Origin: Welwitschia mirabilis | Taxonomy: Eukaryota; Gnetophyta; Gnetopsida; Welwitschiales | NCBI GenBank assembly: GCA_051453625.1 | Contig: JBOZIK010000001.1 | Location: 54,787,244 to 54,832,536 of the forward strand | Reading direction: 5' to 3' | Length of the DNA: 45,293 bases | In this document: positions 10,861 through 20,659 of the stretch, in pieces | Layout of the letters: every line of letters begins with the position of its first letter | Position numbering within the stretch: position 1 is the first letter of the stretch | Notes under the pieces: model-generated | The model's database searches: none | What the model was told of the DNA's origin: nothing | The model's input: only the letters and a program-made list of their open reading frames with translations | Position numbers and translations under genes: made by a program

Positions 10861-12010
10861 TGACATTAATCATTCCAATTAAATTTAGCTTCTTTTTCAA
10901 GTAAGAAGTAAACATATTTACAAACCTTAGTATAATCTTAAATAAAACAATGATAGAAATCAACATGATAATGAAATGATCTCAATTTTTTGATATTAGT
11001 TAGAGGGTTAATGTTTTTAATGATACCAACTTTTATAGGGTCTATCTTAATCCCTTCATTAAAAATGTCATGACTTGAAATAACTTCATTATTAATAAGG
11101 ATAAAATACTTTTTCCAACTCAAGTATAGGTCAATCTTTATACATTAATCCAAGAGTTTCTCTAACCTTTCCATGGCTTATTCAAAAGTAACACTAATGA
11201 AGAAGTCATTCATAAAGATTTTAATGAAATCCTCTATCATGTTAGAAAATATACCCATCATTGCTTGTTGGAGAGTCCCAAGTGAATTACAAAGTCTAAA
11301 AGGCATTCTTCTAAAATTAAAAGTTCCAAAAGGAGAGATAAAAGTTGTTTTTTCTTAGTGTACACTTGCTATGCAAACTTGATTATAGACACTATACCCT
11401 TTAAGAAAATAATATTAACCATGTCCTTAGATTTTGTTAAGCACTTCATCAAGAAAGGGTAAATAATAATTATTCTTTTTAGTGACCACATTAATCTTTT
11501 TAAAATTAATGTACATTTTTTATTTTTCATCCTTTTTTGGAACTACTGTCAAAGGAATAAACCACTTACTATTAGATATAGCATAGATGATTCCAACATC
11601 CATAGGTTTAATAATTTCATCTTTAACTACTTATTTAAGCATTAAGTTAAGCTTTATTGAGGTTTTCTAACTTGTTTAGCATTACCCTCAAGGTACATTT
11701 TGTATTAGACTATGAAAAGGAGAATTGTGGCTAAGTCTTTATGTGTCTAAGAAAAAGCATATTCCTTAGAAGTCAAAAGTCTAAGTTGGATTTCTATTAA
11801 GGAGTAAGAAGGTTACTTATTACCAAAGGTTTTTTCAAATTTTTGAATAAAAAAATGTATTCTAAACCTTTGGGAAACTCTTTTAGTTCTAAGTTGGAAT
11901 TTTTGAATTTAGGTACTAAATTTCCATCAATAACAGTCATCTTGAGATGTTGTAGAAATGATAGCAGGGAGTGATATCTTAAAAAATGATTTTTCACTAA
12001 GTGAACATAT
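10860..12010 (-). pseudogene. pol: Ty3/gypsy reverse transcriptase relic (gypsy-1)
   Basis: RT copies the element RNA into DNA. On the minus strand the domain starts near 11590 with AISNSKWFIPLTVVPKK, passes EKTTFISPFGTFNFRRMPF at about 11340-11285, and reaches the catalytic motif at 11216-11202 as FMNDF. FMDDF is expected, so the first catalytic Asp is Asn by one G-to-A change. It ends with FNEGIKIDPIKVGIIKNINP and RSFHYHVDFYHCFI near 11080-10940. Upstream (11997-11797) ELKEFPKGLEYIFLFKN is the linker typical of Athila-type pol between protease and RT. Several stops interrupt it, at sites expected to hold Trp or Gln. Well preserved as a family match, but clearly not functional. Confidence 0.92.
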
Positions 12011-12275
12011 TATATTTCCTGCTAGTTAAAAAATTCTTTATCCTCATGTTCAAGACAATGTATTTCAGTTAAGTTATTATATAAAGTTGGTTATGTAGCA
12101 TTATCAATATCTACTTAATTGGGCAATGCTATAAAAATAAGGTTGGTTTAAGTTCTTCTTCTAAGTTATACTTATCTCCTATTTTGTTTTTAGTAGCATT
12201 AAAAGCTCTAAGGTAATTACCTATATGAAATTCCATCATTTTAATTTATGTGTCAATGATACAATGGGTAGTTGC

Positions 12276-13136
12276 ATAAAAGGCTCTTTCTAAGAGTAGT
12301 GAATAACCTTCGTCATGTTCTACCTCAATGATAACCACATCTATGGGGTAGAAATCTTCTTTTATTTTGTTAACTAAGTTCTTAATAATCCTCAAGGGTT
12401 TCTTAATTAAATTATAAGCCAATTTTAAGATGATTCATGTGGTTTCCACTGTATTTTTTAACTTGAGTCATTTACATGTATGAAGAGGCATGATGTTTAT
12501 ACTAGCTCCTATGTTAATCAAAACTTTTTGAATTTTTTTTTCTTCCAAAGTGATACTAACTATTGATGCTCTAAGCTCCTTGAATTTAGAACACTTTTTC
12601 ATGACTAAGTTTGAAAGAGATTGAGTAAGGAAAACCTTACTAGAAATGGTACATTTNNNNNNNNNNNNNNNNNNNNNNNNNNNNNNNNNNNNNNNNNNNN
12701 NNNNNNNNNNNNNNNNNNNNNNNNNNNNNNNNNNNNNNNNNNNNNNNNNNNNNNNNACAAAAGTCTCTTCCTAAGAGTAGTAGATAACCTCCATCATATT
12801 ATACTTCAATTATAACTATATCTATGGGATAGAAAGCTTTTTCTATTTAGATAACTAAGTCCTTAATAATCCCTAAGGATTTCTTAATTAAAGTACTAGC
12901 CAATTCTAAGATGATTCATATAGGTTCCACTCCATTTTCCAACTCGAGTATTTTACATATGTGAAGAGGCATGATATTTACACTACCTCCTATGTCAGTC
13001 AAAGATTTTAAATTATTTTATTTCCATTCAAAGTGATACTCACTGTTACTACTCTAGGGTCCTTGAATTTAGGACACTTTTTTATGAGTAAGTTGGAAAT
13101 AGATTGAGTAAGGAAGACCTTAAGAATGATACATTT
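12276..13136. repeat. Duplicated gap flanks, pair 5 (gap 12657-12756)
   Basis: 12276-12656 recurs as 12757-13136 with clearly more differences than the other pairs. Equal lengths and position either side of a 100-N gap still fit an overlap, but the divergence also fits a real tandem copy or a misjoined paralogue. Confidence 0.75.
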
Positions 13137-13844
13137 TTATTTTCTTCTAAGTAAGTCTTTCCGCAAANNNNNNNNNNNNNNNNNNNNNNNNNNNNNNNNN
13201 NNNNNNNNNNNNNNNNNNNNNNNNNNNNNNNNNNNNNNNNNNNNNNNNNNNNNNNNNNNNNNNNNNNNNNNNNNNNNNNNNNNNNNNNNNNNNNNNNNNN
13301 NNNNNNNNNNNNNNNNNNNNNNNNNNNNNNNNNNNNNNNNNNNNNNNNNNNNNNNNNNNNNNNNNNNNNNNNNNNNNNNNNNNNNNNNNNNNNNNNNNNN
13401 NNNNNNNNNNNNNNNNNNNNNNNNNNNNNNNNNNNNNNNNNNNNNNNNNNNNNNNNNNNNNNNNNNNNNNNNNNNNNNNNNNNNNNNNNNNNNNNNNNNN
13501 NNNNNNNNNNNNNNNNNNNNNNNNNNNNNNNNNNNNNNNNNNNNNNNNNNNNNNNNNNNNNNNNNNNNNNNNNNNNNNNNNNNNNNNNNNNNNNNNNNNN
13601 NNNNNNNNNNNNNNNNNNNNNNNNNNNNNNNNNNNNNNNNNNNNNNNNNNNNNNNNNNNNNNNNNNNNNNNNNNNNNNNNNNNNNNNNNNTCTTTTATTT
13701 CCTTCCAAAGTGATACTCACTGTTACTGCTTCAGGGTCCTTGAATTTAGGACACCTTTTTATGACTAAGTTGGAAATAGATTGAATAAGGAAGACCTTAA
13801 GAATGACACATTTTTATTTTCTTCTAAGTAAGTCTTTCCACAAA
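13013..13844. repeat. Duplicated gap flanks, pair 6 (gap 13168-13690)
   Basis: About 13013-13167 recurs as 13691-13844 and is close to identical. Together with pair 5 this gives three partial copies of one protease segment in 1.6 kb. Confidence 0.82.
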
Positions 13845-13849
13845 CTAGA

Positions 13850-16070
13850 GTATTTAGTATTTTCTTGCAAGAGTTTTTAAAAAGGTAAGTTAATATTTAC
13901 CTTTTGCATTAAGGTCTTTAAGTGCTCCTCATAGGTAAGANNNNNNNNNNNNNNNNNNNNCAAGGAGTAGATAGTTTCTTTCCTTTGTTTTCTTGTAAAG
14001 AATTTTTAGTGGTGGGCTTAGCATTTAATGTTAAAGAAAAGTTATAAGTGTCCAAAATTTCTACATCATCTTCTTTCTTACTTTTTTTTATTATTCTTAG
14101 AAGTTGAAACATTATGGGTAGGAACTTTTATATTATTTTTACTTCTCATTACTACCTTTAAATCTCTTTTAACTTCATTTGGATTTGGTCAAGGTTGAGA
14201 TGCAAGAGATCTTTGTGATCTTTGATTAGCTAGCATTGTTTATTGAAGTACATTTACTAAGTTTTCAACATCATTGTTGGTTTTTTCATACATATTTTTC
14301 AATTCTTCTATTAAAAATCTAAGTGGATCATTTTGATTTAATTAAAGACTAAGGTTATTTGGTTGGAAGTTTTAATTCTTGAATCTATTCTCAAAAGGTT
14401 TTCAATATGATTGTCCACTTAACCTTTACTAAAACTGTGGTTTTATTTTAAAGTTAGTGTTCTTTAATTAAATGCATATACTTTCACAAACATCCTCTCT
14501 TTATGAGTTGGCAAAAAGGGGTACTTTTTAGTTTGATGAGAGTTATTTTTACAAATATCACATGTTGAAGTTGTGTTTTCCTCTTTTACTATCTTTGTAG
14601 TAACTATAATTTGAGTGTACTCTCCAAAGTGGCAGTGAAAGCCTTAATCATGTTGATTAAATTACCTTTCTCTTCTTCCTTATCACTTCTTTTAAATCTT
14701 TTATGATTTGGTCTATAGTTTAATTTTTCATAAAAGTGCATTTTGGCTACGTTTGACTTGTTTCTACTAGATTTTTTAATACATTTCATGCATCATCTAA
14801 AATCAATTTTATCAAGCTATCATTACAAGAAAAGTCTATAATTGTTTAGTTTGACTAATCAATTTACTTTAAAAATAATCTATCAATTCCTCTTTACAGA
14901 ATTCATCAATAGGATTGGAATAGATAGCTATGATGAAATTCTCATAAGTTATGGAATAATTCTTGTGAGGTTATTATTGCAAGTTAGTAACTTTTTTTCT
15001 TCTTTTTATCATGGTACTTTTACTTGAAAATCTTTTAATAAAAGCTTCTTACACTTGACTCCATGATTTAAGACTCTTACATGGCATGGTTTTAAGCCAA
15101 AGTTTTGCCTTTTCTTTAAGTATGACTAAAAAGATAATTATGTAAGTTAATTACTAATGAATTTATTCCTATTTCTTGAGGTAAGTATAAGTTGTTCAAT
15201 ATCAGCTAGATGTTAAAGAGGTCCTCTTCATATTCCTCCAAAATATTGGATAGGCACTCGAGTTTCTTAATTCTATGTCATGATTAGAGGTAAATCAAAA
15301 GGATTTTAGATTTCATGTTTTTTTGTTAGCAATTAAATCTCTAAGCNNNNNNNNNNNNNNNNNNNNNNNNNNNNNNNNNNNNNNNNNNNNNNNNNNNNNN
15401 NNNNNNNNNNNNNNNNNNNNNNNNNNNNNNNNNNNNNNNNNNNNNNCATTTATCTGTTAGTTTATCTGCAAAACAACTCAAAATACCCTATCAAATACAC
15501 TTAAGTTGGCGTCGCAACAAAGTTGTTTAGTTTAACTAGTTAATCCACTTTAAAAATAATTTATCAATTCCTCTTTATGGAATTCATCAATAGGATTGGA
15601 ATAGATAGCTATGATGAAATGCTCATAAGTTATGGAATAATTCTTGTGAGGTTTTTATTGGAAGTCAGTAACTTCCTTCCTCCTTTTTATCATGGTACTT
15701 TTACTTAAAATCATTTTAATAAAAACTTCTTGCACTTGACTCCATGATTTAAGACTCTTACATGGCATGGTTTTAGGCTAAAGTTTTTCCATTTCTATAA
15801 GTATGTCTAAAAAGATAATTATGTAAGTACAATCACTAATGCATTTTTTCCTATTTCTTGAGGTAAGTACAAGTTGTTCAATATCAGCTAGATGTTGAAA
15901 AGGGTCCTCTTCAGATCCCCCTAGAAATATTAGATAGGCACTCACATTTATTAATTCTATGTTATCATTAGAGGTAAATCAAAAGGATTTTAGATTTCAT
16001 ATTTTTTCTTAGCAATTAAGTCTCTAAGCATAGCATTTACATTTGAAGTTGGAGTTCTATCATGATTGGT
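13850..16070 (-). pseudogene. gag: Athila-like gag relic (gypsy-1)
   Basis: Minus-strand blocks from right to left: a capsid-like region (about 16000-15530) with GSEEDPFQHLADIEQLVLT, the usual gag N-terminal motif, then SQVQEVFIKMILSKST and YEHFIIAIYSNPIDEFHKEE. A knuckle follows at 14562-14521, reading CDICKNNSHQTKKY, where C-x2-C-x4-H is intact and the last Cys is Tyr (G to A). The Pro/Asn-rich linker to protease is at about 14470-13860, ending near KNSLQENKGKK. The capsid half is present twice (14841-15346 and 15522-16029) around a 100-N gap. A 20-N gap lies at 13941-13960. Stops are frequent. No functional protein is possible. Confidence 0.82.
14841..16029. repeat. Duplicated gap flanks, pair 7 (gap 15347-15446)
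   Basis: 14841-15346 recurs as 15522-16029. Here the right contig has 75 bases (15447-15521, holding ggcgtcgcaaca) before the repeated part starts, which the left copy lacks. The two contigs therefore differ in structure at this point, more like two haplotypes or two elements than one simple overlap. Confidence 0.82.
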
Positions 16071-16791
16071 GTACTAGATGAAGTTACTTGCTTTTGTTTT
16101 TGTAATGATTTTAACATAGATGAAAAAGAAATAATACAATTTACTTTTATGCTATTATTTTCATAATTTTATTTTGAAAAAATTGACTATGAAATAATAG
16201 AAGTAGAAAACCTTTTTCTTCAATCTTAAAATTTGTGTACTTGAGCTGTGTATAACTAGATTTCTCTTGAAGTTAAATAATTCTTCTCTAATATTTTTTT
16301 AAATCAAGTTCCATTCTCTTTGATATTTTGTATTTTTATTATAAATCATCATGTCCCTACATACCTTAAACAGAAAATAAAAACCAAAATAAAAAGTAAC
16401 TAATAGTCATCCATTTAGTCATGGGGACAATAGAAGGAATGAAAAATAGAGAATTATTAAAATTAGAGAAAAATTACTATAATTAAAAAAATAGACTATC
16501 ATACACCTTGTCGTGGAAACAACACTAAGGATAACAGTATATTATTACTACTAACAAAAGAAAGAAAACGTTGCAAAAAGAAAACAAATTAAAAAATCTA
16601 TAATTGTCATTCTTAGTATTGTGTTAATGATTGAGGGGACGATAGTACTTTATTAAGCTATAAGAAATAAAAATTACCAAAATAAACCTACTAAACTAGA
16701 ATAAAAATCCAACACTATTTCAAATAAATAGCCTAAATCAAAATCCAAGGCACTTATTTAGATAGTGACAATTCTCTAATTCCTTGTATCC
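16071..16791 (-). other. Leader between gag and primer site of gypsy-1
   Basis: AT-rich, with no coding motif on either strand. Long untranslated leaders are usual in Athila-type elements. Short phrases such as gtcatggggac (16419) and attgaggggacg (16632) recur loosely, but I see no clear unit. Confidence 0.5.
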
Positions 16792-16809
16792 TCCCTAGCA
16801 ATAGTGTCA
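16792..16809 (-). other. Primer-binding site of gypsy-1 (Asp-tRNA type, decayed)
   Basis: The minus strand reads TGACACTATTGCTAGGGA. The site typical of Athila elements is TGGCGCCGTTGCCGGGGA. Twelve of 18 bases agree and all six differences are G to A or C to T. It lies three bases from a TG at 16813 that starts the LTR, as expected. Confidence 0.8.
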
Positions 16810-16812
16810 AAA

Positions 16813-17950
16813 TGTTATGATGTCAATTTGTGCAATCTTTAAGTCCTTGGATAAAACATATAAATCCCAAAACTTATAAAAAACACATACTAGTATAGAT
16901 AGGAGTCAATCCAAATGTCATAATCCATTTAAGGCACTAGGCTAGAAGTTAGAGAATTGATTTGACAAAGTATTTTTAATCTTTTTCCGTTAGTAAATAG
17001 AAATAATAAGTAATGAAAATGTAATTTAATATGAATGATAATGAAATTCGATTATATGAATGCAAGTATAATGAGACTATTTAAATTTCAATCCTTCTAT
17101 CATAAGAATCAACCCTTATAACTTAGATTAATTAGGAAGAGTTATCACTTATCTTTAACTAATATAAACCATAAGATATTCAAAACAGAATGCGAATAAA
17201 TGCAAATATGGAAATGAAATGGAATGAAATTCAATGCAAGATTAATAGTAACAAAGATTACCTTTATGATCTAGATAAACTATGAAGTTGTTACTAAATC
17301 ATAATCAACTTAAACTCTTAGGCAGGTTCACATAATAGAAGTAAAAAGAGTTCTTCAATTAATCATCAATTTAACATTCACTTACAAAAAAGTAGTAATA
17401 CCTTAATGGAGGATACTCCATTCAAAACTAGGGAAATATTCTCTTTGTAGATAATGAATAAACCTCTTGTCCTTTAATCTTCTATCACAAGAATATCTAG
17501 TACAAAAGATGAAATGGGAGTGAATAAAAAAAGCAGTATTTATAGTTTTGCTTTGAAGTTCTAGAAGTAAAACACTAGAAATCAAAGAAGAAATCCTAGC
17601 AATACACATGGGCCACATGATCTCATTATAAAAATAATTTACTTTCATTCATATAAAATAGTTATCATCTTATCTATTATGGGGACAATACTTAAGATAA
17701 TGCTTCATAAGAAGAGGTGAATCATTGGCTTTAAGCCCTATAGTCAACTCCACAGCTTTAGTCTATATTAGCAATACTATCATCTTGACTATCATGGGGA
17801 TAAAAGAGGGGATGAAAAGCCTATTTATCTTTTTAGCTTAAGAGAAACCATTCTTTTGCATTATTGATCTTTCTCTCAAGACATGAAATATCATAATATT
17901 CCTGAGATGCCTCTAAATATGCTAAGAATTGCATGTTCTAGTGATCATTC
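16813..17950 (-). mobile_element. 5' LTR of gypsy-1
   Basis: The plus strand starts TGTTATGATGTC right after the primer site. The right end is not sharp: gag-2 similarity begins near 17990, so the LTR ends somewhere about 17890-17990, a length near 1.1 kb. It has a good TATA box at 17537-17544. I could not match it by eye with the left LTR fragment at 5993-6483. Confidence 0.6.
17537..17544 (-). promoter_or_regulatory. TATA box in gypsy-1 5' LTR
   Basis: The minus strand reads GCAAAACTATAAATACTGC, a near-ideal plant TATA box. It lies about 400 bases from the outer LTR end and 720 from the primer site, the usual U3/R position. Confidence 0.6.
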
Positions 17951-17989
17951 CATCACTTCTTCGTAATCATCAAAATTACATCTAATTCA

Positions 17990-19110
17990 ATATAATTGTC
18001 CTATAAAAGTACTTAGAATACCTCATCAAAATTCTACAAATTGATATCATAATAAGAAGTTTATTTATTAAATAATTGTTGATCATTGTTCATTCAATTC
18101 TAAGCTTTAATAAATGTTTTGAGGATGTCTTCCAAAGTTTTAAGTGATGTGGATTAATTTGTGGAAGATAAAGGAAAATGATGAGAAGGATATAGATTAG
18201 ATGATTACCAAGAATAGTGATTTCTAGGTTAACTTAAGAAATCTTGGTTATTGTTTTGTTTTCATAAGAAGTTATAATAATACCTATATCTTAGATAGTG
18301 AGTGTTAGAAAATGGATTGTTTACTTCTTGATTTGATTTTTATTGTCCTATAACATTTACATGCTCTTAAACCATATCTTAAAAAGTAAGGATAGAAGGA
18401 CCTTAGGCAGTCTCATAGTACTTTACATAACATATGGGACATTCAATGTTAGTTATAGTAGGCTTAGGAGAGTTACTAAATAACTCAATATTTTTGGACA
18501 ACTTTTACAACTTATTGTTAACTTCAAAATTTTCTAGAATCTTAAAGATAATAGTAGTTTTAAAGTTACAGTGTAAAATAGAAGGCTCACTAGGCTTTCC
18601 CAATTTTTAAGCTTTTAAAAATTAACTCTAAAAATCTAATATTCATCAATTTAAATTTTCAAGAAACTACCCCTATACATCATCTCTAAAAGTTACCTAT
18701 GATTGGAGTATAAACCTTCATAAAACAAACTATTGAGCCTTCTTTACTTGAATCCATGTTTAGATTATTTGAGTAATAAAATATTTAAATCTCTCTATAG
18801 TTTTGGCAAAAGTTTCATGGTCTTTTTGTTGAAAATTCATAATTTATCTCCCAAGTGCATTGGTTTTATAACTTGAAGAGAATTTCTTAATAAAGAATTA
18901 GTTTAAGTCATTCCAAATCAAGATGGATAAAGGATTCAAAGCATACAACCAAGATTTAGCTTTGTCTTTTAATGAAATGAAAAAAAGCATCAATATAAGG
19001 GCATTAAATATTCGAGGATTTTGTGAATAGTAGGTAATATCCATTCAAAGTCTTCAAGGTATAAGAACATTTACAAAAATAATAAATTGCTTGAGATAGA
19101 TAAGGCTCAT
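17990..19110 (-). pseudogene. gag: Second Athila-like gag fragment (gag-2), cut by the LINE
   Basis: The minus strand shows FFISLKDKAKSWLYALNPLS at about 18990-18930, then WNDLN, FFIKKFSSSYKTNALGR, IMNFQQKDHETFAKTIERF and, after stops, a knuckle at 18441-18430 and on, IECPICYVKYYETA, where CPIC is kept and the His is Tyr. The segment NNPFSNTHYLRYRYYYN follows. All this is the order of an Athila-type gag and differs from the gypsy-1 gag at 13850-16070, so it belongs to another element. Its N-terminal part would lie right of 19110, where the plus-strand LINE begins. I could not recognise its continuation beyond 24583. Confidence 0.8.
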
Positions 19111-19182
19111 GTGCATCATCAGCCTCCTCTGCTACCTTGCGTTATCGCCCTCTAGTCTCTCAAAGCTAGGGTTCTGCTATTG

Positions 19183-20640
19183 ATGGATCTAGCTGAGGAT
19201 AACACCCCTGTTCTTAAAGCTAATAATTAATCAAATTCATGGATAGATATCATTGCAAGAAATAGAAATGTAGAATCCCCCCTCAAACTTGATTTTTATG
19301 CTCAGTAATTTTTTACCACTAAAGTTAACATTAATATGAAGGACTGGAACCTAAGAGTTTTGACTTGGAAAAAATCACTAGTATGTTTTATTTATGGATT
19401 TAAACCACATGTTTTAAGGGTGCAAAACTATGTCAAAGATTGATGGGGAAATGAATCGATGGTCTCGGTTTCTTAGATTGAAAGAGGAATTTTTATTTTT
19501 AAATTCTAATCCTATGAATAAATATTAAATTTAATGGAGAAAGGGCCTTGGCCATTTGACAATAGACCCCTGATTTTAAAGTCATAAATACTCTCTTAGG
19601 TTCTAAAATTTGAAAAAATCTCCAAGTTCTTAATCTAGGTGAAACTCTTCTACCTTAATCTACATCTCTAGTCTGGGAGATTTTTGTCCAAAATTGCCAA
19701 CATAATCAGCAAACTGATATGCATAGATGGTATTCCTACTATTAAAGGAAGATTAAAATATGTCAAACTATATATCGAGATTTCCCTTAATCATGAGCTC
19801 CCATTGACCATTATAAAGGGCCATAATGGAATAGTATTAGACTAAAAAATAAAGTATGAGTGAATGCCATATAAATGCACCTAGTGTATCTACTTTGGAC
19901 ATAGAATAGAGTAGTGTAAAAAAGTGATAACACTCATTTAAAAGCTAGTACCTCCTAGTACTACTAAACTATCAGAGAATTAGATCAATCTCAGGCTATC
20001 TAAAATTATTGAATAAGAAGAGACTACTCTAGCTAGAGATAAGGACCAACCATCTTTAGATGAGATGAACACTACTCTAAATGTAGGCTCAAACTCACAT
20101 GGGAAGTGGTCTAGGGACCAATCGAAGAACATAGTTCAAAATGCACAAAAAGCTTTATTTCAATAGGTATAAAAGAAGGAAAGAGGTAACTACTAGTAGG
20201 ATCAAATTTCTAATAGCAAATCCTTTAGTGTCCTTAGATTTGAAAATGCCTCGAGTGAATCTTCTTCAAAAATTAGCCAAGAAAAAACTCTCCCAAAATA
20301 GAGGAAGTTAAGTTATGATAAAGGTGTTGATCTAGTAGGAGATAAGAACCTTGCCCTTCTAGGTTTATTTGCTATGAATTTAAACATTAACTCAATTAAA
20401 GATGGTAAAAGGAATAGGGAGCAAATAGAATTCATAGGCCACAAGGCTTAGAATGAGAATGTAGATCAATATCATTAAGACCCAAAATCTAATAGTAATC
20501 TTTTTGGGATCCTTAGTACTGAAAATGCCCCAGGCAATTATATTGATACTTAGAAGTCAACTAAGCAGAAAATCAAGAATAATCTCTTAAATTAGAGGAA
20601 GTTAAGAAGGGTTGGGGAAAAGGATGTCTTAAATTTAACA
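19183..20640 (+). pseudogene. LINE ORF1 relic with DUF4283-like region and CCHC knuckle
   Basis: ORF1 of plant L1 elements is an RNA-binding protein that coats the transcript. From the ATG at 19183 the frame reads MDLAEDNTPVLKANN, then after a stop SNSWIDIIARNRNVESPLK and WKKSLVCFIYGFKPHVLRV. GPWPFDNRPLILKS at about 19540-19575 belongs to the DUF4283-like fold. The knuckle at 19876-19917 keeps all four ligands (Cys, Cys, His, Cys) although two stops lie within it. Stops fall where Gln, Arg or Trp are expected (TAA, TAG, TGA), as C-to-T or G-to-A change would give. One frame can be followed for more than 250 codons, so decay is moderate. The rest, to 20640, is a low-complexity C-terminal part I cannot assign. 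Confidence 0.85.
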
Positions 20641-20659
20641 ACCATAGATAATAAAAATT

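Larger units (their letters stand above)
12010..13850 (-). pseudogene. pol: Retroviral-type aspartic protease relic (gypsy-1), two to three partial copies
   Basis: The protease matures the polyprotein. On the minus strand, copy A (about 12656-12100) reads VSITLEEKKIQKVLINIGAS then INIMPLHTCK, so the catalytic Asp (D-[LT]-G-A-S) is Asn at 12515-12513. Copy B (about 13167-12757) reads LTDIGGSVNIMPL with Asp kept at 12996-12994. Copy C (13847-13691) starts inside the same region after a 523-N gap. Copies A and B differ much more than other gap pairs (roughly 85% alike by eye), so they could be true paralogues, not haplotypes. Stops and gaps make all copies dead. Confidence 0.8.
5993..17950 (-). 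mobile_element. Athila-like Ty3/gypsy element, minus strand (gypsy-1)
   Basis: From right to left the relics run primer site, gag, protease, RT, RNase H, integrase, pol C-terminus, purine tract and 3' LTR piece. This is the Ty3/gypsy order on the minus strand. Motif wording in RT, RNase H and integrase and the Asp-tRNA-type primer site match the Athila/Tat branch. The span is inflated by gap duplications and missing bases. The left LTR piece and the sequence right of the primer site are not visibly alike, so the parts may come from more than one insertion. Edges at both ends are approximate. Confidence 0.85.

Noticed and set aside
13082-13720. A 212-codon minus-strand frame
   Set aside because: It spans a 523-N gap; only its ends are real and they are protease relic.
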